Positions 43,394-50,740 of a stretch of 64,000 nt of DNA are shown piece after piece. Numbering within the stretch: position 1 is the first letter of the stretch; every line of letters begins with the position of its first letter. The DNA is from Ruminimicrobiellum sp045223915 (lineage in GTDB: Bacteria; Elusimicrobiota; Endomicrobiia; Endomicrobiales; Endomicrobiaceae), in contig JBGUZU010000040.1 of assembly GCA_045223915.1 (NCBI GenBank), forward strand, positions 62,001 to 126,000, written 5' to 3'. The notes below the pieces were generated by a model that was not told where the DNA came from, made no database searches, and saw only the letters and a list, made by a program, of their open reading frames with translations. A program made the translations under genes and the position numbers.

Positions 43394-44119
43394 TTACTTG
43401 CTAATTTGTTTAAATATTTCGTACAGGATTACTGCACTGGCACAAGAAACATTTAAAGAAGAAATTGTACTCTTTTGCGGTATGGTTATAATAAAATCAC
43501 ATTTTTCTTTTATTTTTTGATGTATTCCAAACCCTTCACTGCCCATAACCAAAACCGCGGGAAACGGAACTTTTGTATCGGTTATTGAATTGTTTCCGTT
43601 TTCGGCACCTAAAATCCAAAAACCGTTATCTTTTAATTTTAATATTGCTTGCGATGAATTTGTAACTCTTGCTATTTTTATATGCTCTATAGCACCGGCA
43701 GATGTTCTTTCCACAGTTTCATTTATCGTTGCGCTTCTCCATTTGGGTATAATTACCCCGTCAACGCCGAAACATACGGCATTTCGTATAATAGCACCCA
43801 AATTATGCGGATCTTCTATTGAATCAAGAAGAAGTAACAGTCCGTTTTGCTTATTTTTTACCGTATCCATTAAATCTTCAAGTTCAACATAATTTGTTGC
43901 GGAAACTTCGGCAACAACACCTTGAGTATTTTCCTGCTCGAATTTATCAAGTTTTTCCGGCGGGACATTGTTTATAACAATACCTTTTGCTTTGGCAAGT
44001 TTAATAATTTCACTTATACTGCTGCCGTGAGCGGTTTTAGAAATAAGAATTTTATTTATTGTTCTGTTACCGGACTTTATTGCTTCAAGCACGGCATTTC
44101 TACCGAATAATTTGTCCAT
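43394..44119 (-). CDS. rlmB: 23S rRNA (guanosine-2'-O-)-methyltransferase, SpoU family
   Basis: 241 residues. N-terminal L30e-like domain LFGRNAVLEAIKSGNRTINKILI; SPOUT knot with LLLLDSIEDPHNLGAIIRNAVCFGVDGVI, LVMGSEGFGIHQKIKEKCDFIITIPQKSTISSLNVSCA (motifs 1-3). Methylates the ribose of G2251 in E. coli 23S rRNA. 11 bp after cysS, as in the Firmicutes cysS-rlmB order. Confidence 0.94.
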   Translation of the reverse strand: MDKLFGRNAVLEAIKSGNRTINKILISKTAHGSSISEIIKLAKAKGIVINNVPPEKLDKFEQENTQGVVAEVSATNYVELEDLMDTVKNKQNGLLLLLDSIEDPHNLGAIIRNAVCFGVDGVIIPKWRSATINETVERTSAGAIEHIKIARVTNSSQAILKLKDNGFWILGAENGNNSITDTKVPFPAVLVMGSEGFGIHQKIKEKCDFIITIPQKSTISSLNVSCASAVILYEIFKQISK

Positions 44120-44130
44120 GTTTCTCCTCT

Positions 44131-45522
44131 TTATATCTTTTTAACAAGAGTTGAACTTCCGTCTTTATTATCTATAATTTTGTAACCGAGTTCGGAAAGT
44201 TTATTTCTGCACTCATCGGCAACCGCCCAATTTTTTTCTTTTCTTGCCTGGTTTCTTTTATTTAACAATTCCTGTAAATCGGATGATGCCGATTCTTCCT
44301 TCAAAACTCTTACACCTAAAGCACCTTCCAAAATATCTTCAAAAAGCCATTTTGCTTGTTTTAACAAATCCTGTTTATCACCGGATAAGTTGTTTAATAT
44401 TATATTTTTAAGTTCGTGTAAATAAGATAAAGCTCTTTCAAAATTAAAATCGTCATCCAACGAATCTTTAACTTGTTTCTGTATTTTTATTAAATTTTCA
44501 TCTTTTAAATTGTTATCACTGTCTTTAACTATTGCAACAAGTCTTGAATATGCCTCATCAAGCCCTTGCAATGCAGCCTTTGCACTGTTTAAATTGTCGT
44601 GTGAAAAGTCGAGCGGTGTTCTGTAATGTTGTGTAAGCAAATAGTATCTTACTACTCTGGGATCATATTGTTCAAAAATATCTTTTAATGTAAAAAAGTT
44701 ACCCAAGCTTTTAGACATTTTTTCTTTATTAACCGTAACAAATCCGTTATGTATCCAATAGTTTGCAAACTGTTGTCCCGTGCAACTTTCACTTTGTGCA
44801 ATTTCGTTTTCGTGGTGCGGGAATATCAAATCTTGTCCGCCGCCGTGAATATCTATAGTGTTACCCAACAATGTCGTAGACATAACGGAACATTCTATAT
44901 GCCAACCCGGTCTGCCTTTTCCCCAAAAACTGTCCCAGGAAACTTCCTGCGGTTCGTTTTCTTTTGTTTTTTTCCATAATATAAAATCGTAAGGATTTTT
45001 TTTCTTTGAATCTTTTTCTACTCTGGCACCGACTTTCATTTCTTCGAATTTTCTTTTTGAAAGTTTTCCGTATTCTTTAAATTTATCAACGGAAAAATAA
45101 ACATCTCCGTCGACATTGTAAGCATATCCTTTTTCTTCAAGTTTTTTTATAAACTCCACTATTTGAGGTATCATTTTCGTAACTTGCGGATAAGTGTTTG
45201 CTTTTATAACATTAAGTTTATCCATTTGCATAAAATAATCGTCAATAAACTGTTTTGCCAAATCTATAGGAGAAATTTGTTTTTCCAATGATCTGTTTAT
45301 AATTTTATCGTCAACATCGGTAAAATTCTGAACATGGTTAACCGTATATCCGCTTCTCATAAAATGTCTTTTAATAACATCAAAAGTTACATAAGCTCTT
45401 GCATGTCCCAAATGACAAACATCGTAAGGTGTAACTCCGCAAATATATATCGATACATTATTTTCTTTTATAGGTTTAAATTCTTCTACTTTGTTTGTTA
45501 ATGTGTTATAAAATTTTATCAT
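44131..45522 (-). CDS. cysS: Cysteinyl-tRNA synthetase
   Basis: 463 residues. The HIGH motif lies in GVTPYDVCHLGHARAY with zinc Cys29; KMSKS is in NKEKMSKSLGNFF near 266; RPGWHIECSVMSTTLLG and GGGQDLIFPHHENE are the zinc/Cys pocket. The usual C-terminal anticodon region ends RNQARKEKNWAVADECRNKLSELG. Placed 18 bp after ispF. Confidence 0.97.
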   Translation of the reverse strand: MIKFYNTLTNKVEEFKPIKENNVSIYICGVTPYDVCHLGHARAYVTFDVIKRHFMRSGYTVNHVQNFTDVDDKIINRSLEKQISPIDLAKQFIDDYFMQMDKLNVIKANTYPQVTKMIPQIVEFIKKLEEKGYAYNVDGDVYFSVDKFKEYGKLSKRKFEEMKVGARVEKDSKKKNPYDFILWKKTKENEPQEVSWDSFWGKGRPGWHIECSVMSTTLLGNTIDIHGGGQDLIFPHHENEIAQSESCTGQQFANYWIHNGFVTVNKEKMSKSLGNFFTLKDIFEQYDPRVVRYYLLTQHYRTPLDFSHDNLNSAKAALQGLDEAYSRLVAIVKDSDNNLKDENLIKIQKQVKDSLDDDFNFERALSYLHELKNIILNNLSGDKQDLLKQAKWLFEDILEGALGVRVLKEESASSDLQELLNKRNQARKEKNWAVADECRNKLSELGYKIIDNKDGSSTLVKKI

Positions 45523-45540
45523 CTTCTTTTCCTTAAAAAC

Positions 45541-46011
45541 TTATTTTTTCAATGAAGCGACTGCCATTGCACAAATACCTTCGCCTCTGCCGATAAACCC
45601 CATTTTCTCGTTAGTGGTTGCTTTTATTGCTATTCTTGCTTTAGATATACCCATTGTTTTTGAAAGAATATCTTTCATTTGGTCTATATAAGGATATATT
45701 TTCGGCTTTTCGGCAACTATCGTCATATCCGTATTTATTATTTTAAATTTTTTCTTTTTCAAAGTTTTAACTACAATTTTTAAAAGCTCTATACTTGATA
45801 TACCTTTATATCTGTCATCATTTGTAGGAAAAAAGTGCCCTATATCGTTTTCCCCCGCGGCACCAAGCAAAGAATCCATTAAAGCATGAACTAAAACGTC
45901 AGCATCACTGTGTCCGTCAAGACCGTTAGTATCCGATATTTTTACTCCGCCTAAAAAGAGTTTTCTTGATTTTTTAAATCTGTGAACATCGTATCCGAAT
46001 CCTACAAACAT
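45541..46011 (-). CDS. ispF: 2-C-methyl-D-erythritol 2,4-cyclodiphosphate synthase
   Basis: 156 residues, makes MEcPP. GYDVHRFKKSR (zinc ligands Asp8, His10), GLDGHSDADVLVHALMDSLLGA (His42), DIGHFFPTNDDRYKGISS, and ATTNEKMGFIGRGEGICAMAVA are complete. AAGGAG precedes ATG. It is split from ispD by a repeat element that interrupts an otherwise conserved operon order. Confidence 0.97.
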   Translation of the reverse strand: MFVGFGYDVHRFKKSRKLFLGGVKISDTNGLDGHSDADVLVHALMDSLLGAAGENDIGHFFPTNDDRYKGISSIELLKIVVKTLKKKKFKIINTDMTIVAEKPKIYPYIDQMKDILSKTMGISKARIAIKATTNEKMGFIGRGEGICAMAVASLKK

Positions 46012-46024
46012 TTTTACTCCTTAA

Positions 46025-46186
46025 AAATTGCTCCGCAATTTGGAAGATTAGAAGATTTGAAGAATAGAAGATTAGACGAAAAGTTGTATTTTTTGCTTTG
46101 CAAAAAATCTATTTATTATAAAAAATCGTTTCACGATTTTTACAAAACAACTTCCAATCTTCCAATCCTCCAATCATCTAATCTTC
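46025..46186. repeat. Octamer inverted-arm element, site 5 (GATT type)
   Basis: Palindrome AAATTGC-TCC-GCAATTT at 46025-46041. Left arm 46043-46082: GAAGATTA-type units, four plus GACGAAAA. Core has two further triloop palindromes, 46088-46108 (loop TTT) and 46121-46141 (loop TTC). Right arm 46155-46186: four units inverted (CAATCNTC type). The right arm encodes the last codons and stop of ispD. Confidence 0.88.
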
Positions 46187-46839
46187 AGTATTGCTTCCGC
46201 CAACTTAAAATCTATCGGCTGAGTTACTTTAAAATTTTCGTAACCGCCGTCAACCAACATTACTTTTTTACCGAACTTTTCTACAAGTTGTGCATCATCA
46301 GTAATATTTTTCGGTATTTTATTCGAATAAACTTTCTTTAATATTTTAGTTTTAAACATCTGAGGAGTCTGTGCCTGCCAAATGTTGTTTCTGTCTATAG
46401 ACTTTGTTATATTCTTACCGTTTTTGGAAAACTTTATTGTATCTCTTGCAACACTTGCCGCTATTGCTCCGCCATATTTAACCGCACTGTCGAACACTTC
46501 TTTTATTATTTTAGATGTTATAAGCGGTCTTGCCGCATCGTGAACGGCAACAATATCAATATTATCTTTAACAACTTCCAGTCCGTTCTGAACGGAATTA
46601 TATCTTTCTTTACCGCCGCATACAACATCAATTTTATATAACTTTTTATACTTTTCCATTTCGGAAAGTTTGTATTCGGGAACAACAAGTATAATTTGTT
46701 TACATTCTTTAACTTTTTTAAATGCAAGTATGCTCCATACAAACATTTTCTTTTTGTTTAAAAGCAAAAACTGTTTCGGTTCCTTTGAACCGAATCTTTT
46801 ACCTGCACCGCCTGCAACAATAACAGCTGCAAAATTCAT
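46174..46839 (-). CDS. ispD: 2-C-methyl-D-erythritol 4-phosphate cytidylyltransferase
   Basis: 221 residues, makes CDP-ME. VIVAGGAGKRFGSKEPKQFLLL near 6-27 is the CTP loop; VHDAARPLI near 98-106, ASVARDTIK, IWQAQTPQMF and TDDAQLVE follow. Last codons CTG AAG ATT AGA TGA (LKIR, stop) coincide with a repeat arm, so the native C-terminus may have been replaced. 1 bp after yacL, in the Bacillus yacL-ispD-ispF order. Confidence 0.96.
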   Translation of the reverse strand: MNFAAVIVAGGAGKRFGSKEPKQFLLLNKKKMFVWSILAFKKVKECKQIILVVPEYKLSEMEKYKKLYKIDVVCGGKERYNSVQNGLEVVKDNIDIVAVHDAARPLITSKIIKEVFDSAVKYGGAIAASVARDTIKFSKNGKNITKSIDRNNIWQAQTPQMFKTKILKKVYSNKIPKNITDDAQLVEKFGKKVMLVDGGYENFKVTQPIDFKLAEAILKIR

Positions 46840-46840
46840 A

Positions 46841-47635
46841 TTATAGTTTTCCTTCCAAAATATCTTCGTTCGGTATTTTGCCGAACAACATTTTATTATC
46901 GGACGAATGTAACATTGATGTTATTTTTAAGTTAACTCTTTTACCTACAAAATTTTTTCCGTTTTCGGCAACAACCGTTGTACCGTCATCCAAAAAGCCT
47001 ATCGCCTGATTTTTATCCCTACCTTCTTTAACCAAGAAAATCGTAATTTTATGTCCGGGCAAAATCGTAGGTTTCAATCTTTCATACATATCGTTCAAAT
47101 CTATAACTTTTACTCCCTCTAACACAGACATTTTGTTCAAACTGAAGTTTACCGTTACTATTTTCGCATTCAGAGATTTTGCCAATTTTACTATTTTAAA
47201 GTCGGACGATTTTATCTTATAGTAATTTCTGTAAAGAACTTTTACCTTTTTATTTTGTTTTATTTTTTCCAAATTTTCTTCCAAATGTTTATCTTTTAAG
47301 TTTTCTATTTTGTTCTCTACTTCTCTTATTACAAACCTCGGTAACAAAAACTGTTGGTATACATTGGAATTGATAAAATCTATAATTCTGTCATCGTTTA
47401 TAACGGTTGTATCAAGCAACACTATTTCTTTTCTGTTGCTTCTTCTTATAAAAATAAAAAGAAGAACCGCCAAACAAAAAGAAACGATTATTGCATTTAC
47501 CGTGTTAGATACTAAAAAAAATATAACTGCAGGAAACAATATAAATAAAACTAATAATATTAACAATTTTTTTACCTCATAAATTTTTTGATAAGCGGCA
47601 AAGTCTTTTTGGTATCGGGAAATATCCCTGTCCAC
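46841..47635 (-). CDS. yacL: PIN/TRAM-domain membrane protein (YacL-like)
   Basis: 264 residues from ATG 47635, but that overlaps aroE by 64 bp; a TTG at 47566 behind GAGGTAAAAAA would give a more natural start (241 residues). Two membrane helices (LLILLVLFILFPAVIFFLV, IIVSFCLAVLLFIFI), a PIN nuclease-like domain (VLLDTTVINDDRIIDF, FVIREVENKIENLKD, AKIVTVNFSLNK) and a TRAM domain at the end (VKEGRDKNQAIGFLDDGTTVVAENG). Bacillus YacL is similar; proposed to act on RNA at the membrane. Confidence 0.88.
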   Translation of the reverse strand: MDRDISRYQKDFAAYQKIYEVKKLLILLVLFILFPAVIFFLVSNTVNAIIVSFCLAVLLFIFIRRSNRKEIVLLDTTVINDDRIIDFINSNVYQQFLLPRFVIREVENKIENLKDKHLEENLEKIKQNKKVKVLYRNYYKIKSSDFKIVKLAKSLNAKIVTVNFSLNKMSVLEGVKVIDLNDMYERLKPTILPGHKITIFLVKEGRDKNQAIGFLDDGTTVVAENGKNFVGKRVNLKITSMLHSSDNKMLFGKIPNEDILEGKL

Positions 47636-48408
47636 TTATCAAAAGAAACAGCACCTTGATATATTAGCATTCCTTCACCGGAAAAATATTTTATTTTATT
47701 TTTTGCGGCAAACTTTTTAAACGGTGTTTCTTTGTTGTATATAATATCATAAAAAACAATTTTTTTATTAAATTCTTTTATTGTAAAAGGAAGTTTATCT
47801 TCTTTTTTCATTCCGCAAGTGGAACAGTTAACCAAACAATCTATATCTTTTAAAAAACTTGCAGATACTTTATTGATATCAATAACGGAAATATTTTTAT
47901 ACTTTTCGGCAACAAGTTTGGCTTTATCAAAAGTTCTCGATGTTAAGTAAACATGTTTAACCTTTAATTTTGTTAAAGCATAAAGAATTGCTTTTGCCGC
48001 TCCGCCCGCACCCACGACAAGTATTGTTTTGTTTTTTAAATTTATATTTTTAGACTTTAAATCGGTAATAAAACCTTGCCAATCGGTATTACAGCCGTAC
48101 AACTTGCCTTTTTTATTAACGATTGTATTTACACTGCCTATAGTTTTTGCGGCATTATCAACACTGTCAATATATTTCATAACCTCAATTTTATGAGGCA
48201 CGGTAACATTTACACCCGTAATATTTAAACTTCTTATTGATTCCACAGCAGATTTCAAGTTTTCAGGCAAAACATCAAAAGCAACATATAAACAATTCAG
48301 TTTATACTTTGCAAACCAATCGTTGTGCATTATCGGTGATAGAGAATGGTTAACAGGGTTACCGAAAATGCCTAAAAGTTTTGTATCTGCCGTAACATTT
48401 TTACTCAT
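47572..48408 (-). CDS. aroE: Shikimate dehydrogenase
   Basis: 278 residues, reduces dehydroshikimate with NADPH. GNPVNHSLSPIMHNDWF near 15-31, VNVTVPHKIEVM (catalytic Lys), NTIVNKKGKLYGCNTDWQGF, GAGGAAKAILYAL (nucleotide loop), and GEGMLIYQGAVSFDKWTG. All intact. It heads the aroE-yacL-ispD-ispF-cysS-rlmB minus-strand run. Confidence 0.96.
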   Translation of the reverse strand: MSKNVTADTKLLGIFGNPVNHSLSPIMHNDWFAKYKLNCLYVAFDVLPENLKSAVESIRSLNITGVNVTVPHKIEVMKYIDSVDNAAKTIGSVNTIVNKKGKLYGCNTDWQGFITDLKSKNINLKNKTILVVGAGGAAKAILYALTKLKVKHVYLTSRTFDKAKLVAEKYKNISVIDINKVSASFLKDIDCLVNCSTCGMKKEDKLPFTIKEFNKKIVFYDIIYNKETPFKKFAAKNKIKYFSGEGMLIYQGAVSFDKWTGIFPDTKKTLPLIKKFMR

Positions 48409-48476
48409 ACAATTTCTCTCTAAAAAATAACAGATTTATTTTATTAAATATACACTAAAAAGGCAATAAAACTACA

Positions 48477-48505
48477 GAAGATTGAATTGGATGATTGGAA
48501 GATTG
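48477..48505 (+). repeat. Single octamer arm, site 6, upstream of guaA
   Basis: GAAGATTG at 48477, a broken AATTG, GATGATTG at 48490, GAAGATTG at 48498. No inverted partner arm. The TTGGAA (48495-48500) made by two adjoining units is placed 17 bp from a TATAAT (48518-48523). Confidence 0.65.
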
Positions 48506-48523
48506 GTTTTATTTTAGTATAAT
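48495..48523 (+). promoter_or_regulatory. Candidate guaA promoter using repeat sequence as -35
   Basis: TTGGAA (48495-48500), 17-bp spacer, TATAAT (48518-48523), leader of about 40 nt to the guaA start at 48570. The -35 box lies in the octamer array. Confidence 0.55.
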
Positions 48524-48569
48524 GCTTCTTGTTCAATTTACAATTCTTTAATTTATAAAGGAGCAATTT

Positions 48570-50096
48570 ATGATTTTGATTTTAGATTTCGGTTCACAAT
48601 ATACTCAAGTTATCGCAAGAAAAATAAGAGAATCACATGTTTATTGTGAAATTTTTCCGGGAAACAAGAAACTTGATAAAATAGAGAATTTAAGCACGGT
48701 TGAAGCAATAATTCTTTCCGGCGGTCCTGCAAGTGTATACGAAAAAGATGCTCCCAAGCCGGACTCAAAAGTTTGGCAAATGAATGTACCTATTTTAGGT
48801 ATATGTTACGGTATGCAATTAATTGCTCAACAATTGGGCGGAAAAGTTCAACATTCAAAGAACAGAGAATACGGTTTAGCCGATATCGTTATAAAATCAA
48901 AATCATTACTTTATGCAGGTTTAAAGAATAAGATGCCTGTATGGATGAGCCACGGCGACAAATTAACAAAACTTCCTAAAGGATTTAAGGTTGTTGCAAG
49001 TTCAAAGAATTGTCCTAATGCAACAATAGTAAACGATAAGGGAACGATATACGGAGTTCAATTCCATCCCGAAGTTCACCATTCACCTTTCGGAAAACAA
49101 ATATTGGATAATTTCTTGTTCAAAGTTTGTAAAGTAAAACAAGATTGGACAATGAAAAATTATATAAAAGATGAAATTGCAAGAATAAAGAAACAAGTAG
49201 GTAAAGGTAAAGTTTTATGTGCATTGTCCGGCGGAGTAGATTCTTCCGTTGCTGCAATAATGATGCACAAAGCCATAGGCAAACAGTTGGTAAGTGTTTA
49301 TGTTGATCACGGTTTACAGAAACTCGGTGAAACGGAAAGAGTAAGAAAGATATTCGGCAAAAAGTTCGGCAAGAATTTAATAGTAGTGGATGCAAAGAAA
49401 TTATTTTTAAATAAATTAAAAGGTGTTACCGAACCTGAACAAAAAAGAAAAATTATCGGTCACACATTTATAGATGTTTTCGAAAAAGAAGCAAAAAAAG
49501 TAAAAAACATCGACTTTTTATTACAAGGTACAATTTACCCTGATGTTATAGAAAGTGCAAAAATAGGTAAAGCAGTAACAATTAAGAGCCATCACAATGT
49601 TGGCGGGTTACCTGAAAAAATGAAGATGAAATTGGTTGAACCTTTAAAATCTTTATTTAAAGATGAAGTAAGACAGTTGGGAAGAGAATTAAACATTCCT
49701 AATGAAATTATAGACAGACAACCTTTCCCGGGACCGGGACTTGCAATAAGAACACTCGGTGAAATAACAGAAGAGAAGTTAAGAATAGTTAAAGAAGCGG
49801 ATGCAATAGTTGATCAAGAAATAAGAAAAGCCGGATTATACGAAAAAATTTGGCAATCGTTTGCAATAATTCTTCCGGTAAAAACGGTAGGTGTTATGGG
49901 TGACCAAAGAACATATGAACATGTTATCGTTATAAGAGCCGTAAACTCGGTAGATGCAATGACTGCAGATTGGGTAAAATTGCCTTACGAAATTTTAGGA
50001 AAAATATCTTCAAGAATAATAAACGAAGTTAAAGGTGCCAACAGAGTTGTTTACGATATTTCTCAAAAACCGCCTGCGACTATTGAATGGGAATAA
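48570..50096 (+). CDS. guaA: GMP synthase, glutamine-hydrolysing
   Basis: 508 residues, XMP to GMP. Class I amidotransferase domain (ILSGGPASVY, GICYGMQ with nucleophile Cys, EVHHSPFG His/Glu pair), ATP-PPase P-loop ALSGGVDSSVAA near 218, and dimerisation domain with RQPFPGPGLAIR and KPPATIEWE. Partner of guaB at the window's left edge. The stop lies in a triloop palindrome. AAAGGAG precedes ATG. Confidence 0.97.
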   Translation: MILILDFGSQYTQVIARKIRESHVYCEIFPGNKKLDKIENLSTVEAIILSGGPASVYEKDAPKPDSKVWQMNVPILGICYGMQLIAQQLGGKVQHSKNREYGLADIVIKSKSLLYAGLKNKMPVWMSHGDKLTKLPKGFKVVASSKNCPNATIVNDKGTIYGVQFHPEVHHSPFGKQILDNFLFKVCKVKQDWTMKNYIKDEIARIKKQVGKGKVLCALSGGVDSSVAAIMMHKAIGKQLVSVYVDHGLQKLGETERVRKIFGKKFGKNLIVVDAKKLFLNKLKGVTEPEQKRKIIGHTFIDVFEKEAKKVKNIDFLLQGTIYPDVIESAKIGKAVTIKSHHNVGGLPEKMKMKLVEPLKSLFKDEVRQLGRELNIPNEIIDRQPFPGPGLAIRTLGEITEEKLRIVKEADAIVDQEIRKAGLYEKIWQSFAIILPVKTVGVMGDQRTYEHVIVIRAVNSVDAMTADWVKLPYEILGKISSRIINEVKGANRVVYDISQKPPATIEWE

Positions 50097-50150
50097 AATT
50101 TTGCGGAGCAAAATTTTAGAAGATTGGAAGATTGGAAGATTAGAAGTAAA
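50095..50150 (+). repeat. Triloop palindrome plus single octamer arm, site 7
   Basis: A palindrome with two 10-bp arms (AAAATTTTGC, GCAAAATTTT) around GGA at 50095-50117 overlaps the guaA stop; units GAAGATTG, GAAGATTG, GAAGATTA, GAAGTAAA run 50119-50150. No inverted arm follows, so this is a half element. The same palindrome stem recurs at 15082. Confidence 0.8.
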
Positions 50151-50171
50151 TATGTTTTAAATATAAAAAAG

Positions 50172-50206
50172 AGCCAAGGTATAAATTTATACTTTGGCTT
50201 TTTTAT
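50172..50206. terminator. Terminator between guaA and lspA
   Basis: GCCAAGGTATAA/TTATACTTTGGC stem with short loop, T6 after and A6 before. It overlaps the last codons of lspA and serves both strands. Confidence 0.85.
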
Positions 50207-50657
50207 TGAAGAATAAAAAGGTTATAACAAATAAAGTTACACCTATACACACACAAGAATCTGCAACATTGAATGCAGGCCATCTGTAAACTTCTTTATA
50301 TCCTACATCTATAAAATCTACAACCGCACCTCTGAAAAGTCTGTCTATAAGGTTACCTATTCCCCCCGACAATATCAAAAGCAAAGAGTGTGTTTGTAAT
50401 TTTGTAAGTTCTTTTTTATTTTTATAAATAAACCATATTAAAAATATTATTACCAATGATACCAATGCAATAAAAAATATATTGTTGTTTTGAAACATAC
50501 TAAATGCTACACCGGTATTAGATACATTTACAATACTGAAATAATCGTTAATTTTTATGGATGAATAATAAGGTATATTTTTTATAACAAGGAATTTTGT
50601 TATATGATCTAATGCCACATAAATTAAAGGTAATAAGAAATACAAATATTTTTTCAT
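50187..50657 (-). CDS. lspA: Lipoprotein signal peptidase
   Basis: 156 residues, four membrane helices. Cleaves prolipoproteins before the modified Cys. VALDHITKFLV near 18, NVSNTGVAFSMF (NxGxAF), GGIGNLIDRLFRGAVVDFIDV with the first catalytic Asp and FNVADSCVCIG with the second. 83 bp after ileS, the common ileS-lspA order. The HlyD lipoprotein here is a likely substrate. Confidence 0.96.
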   Translation of the reverse strand: MKKYLYFLLPLIYVALDHITKFLVIKNIPYYSSIKINDYFSIVNVSNTGVAFSMFQNNNIFFIALVSLVIIFLIWFIYKNKKELTKLQTHSLLLILSGGIGNLIDRLFRGAVVDFIDVGYKEVYRWPAFNVADSCVCIGVTLFVITFLFFNKKAKV

Positions 50658-50690
50658 AATGAACTATTTTATCAAATTATAATAAACAAA

Positions 50691-50724
50691 AAAAACAGGA
50701 AGATTTTTCTCTTCCTGTTTTTAT
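50691..50724 (-). terminator. Terminator of ileS
   Basis: AACAGGAAGA/TCTTCCTGTT with loop of about 5 nt, then T6 on the minus strand. It may be read through into lspA. Confidence 0.75.
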
Positions 50725-50740
50725 ATTTATTTAGCTTATT

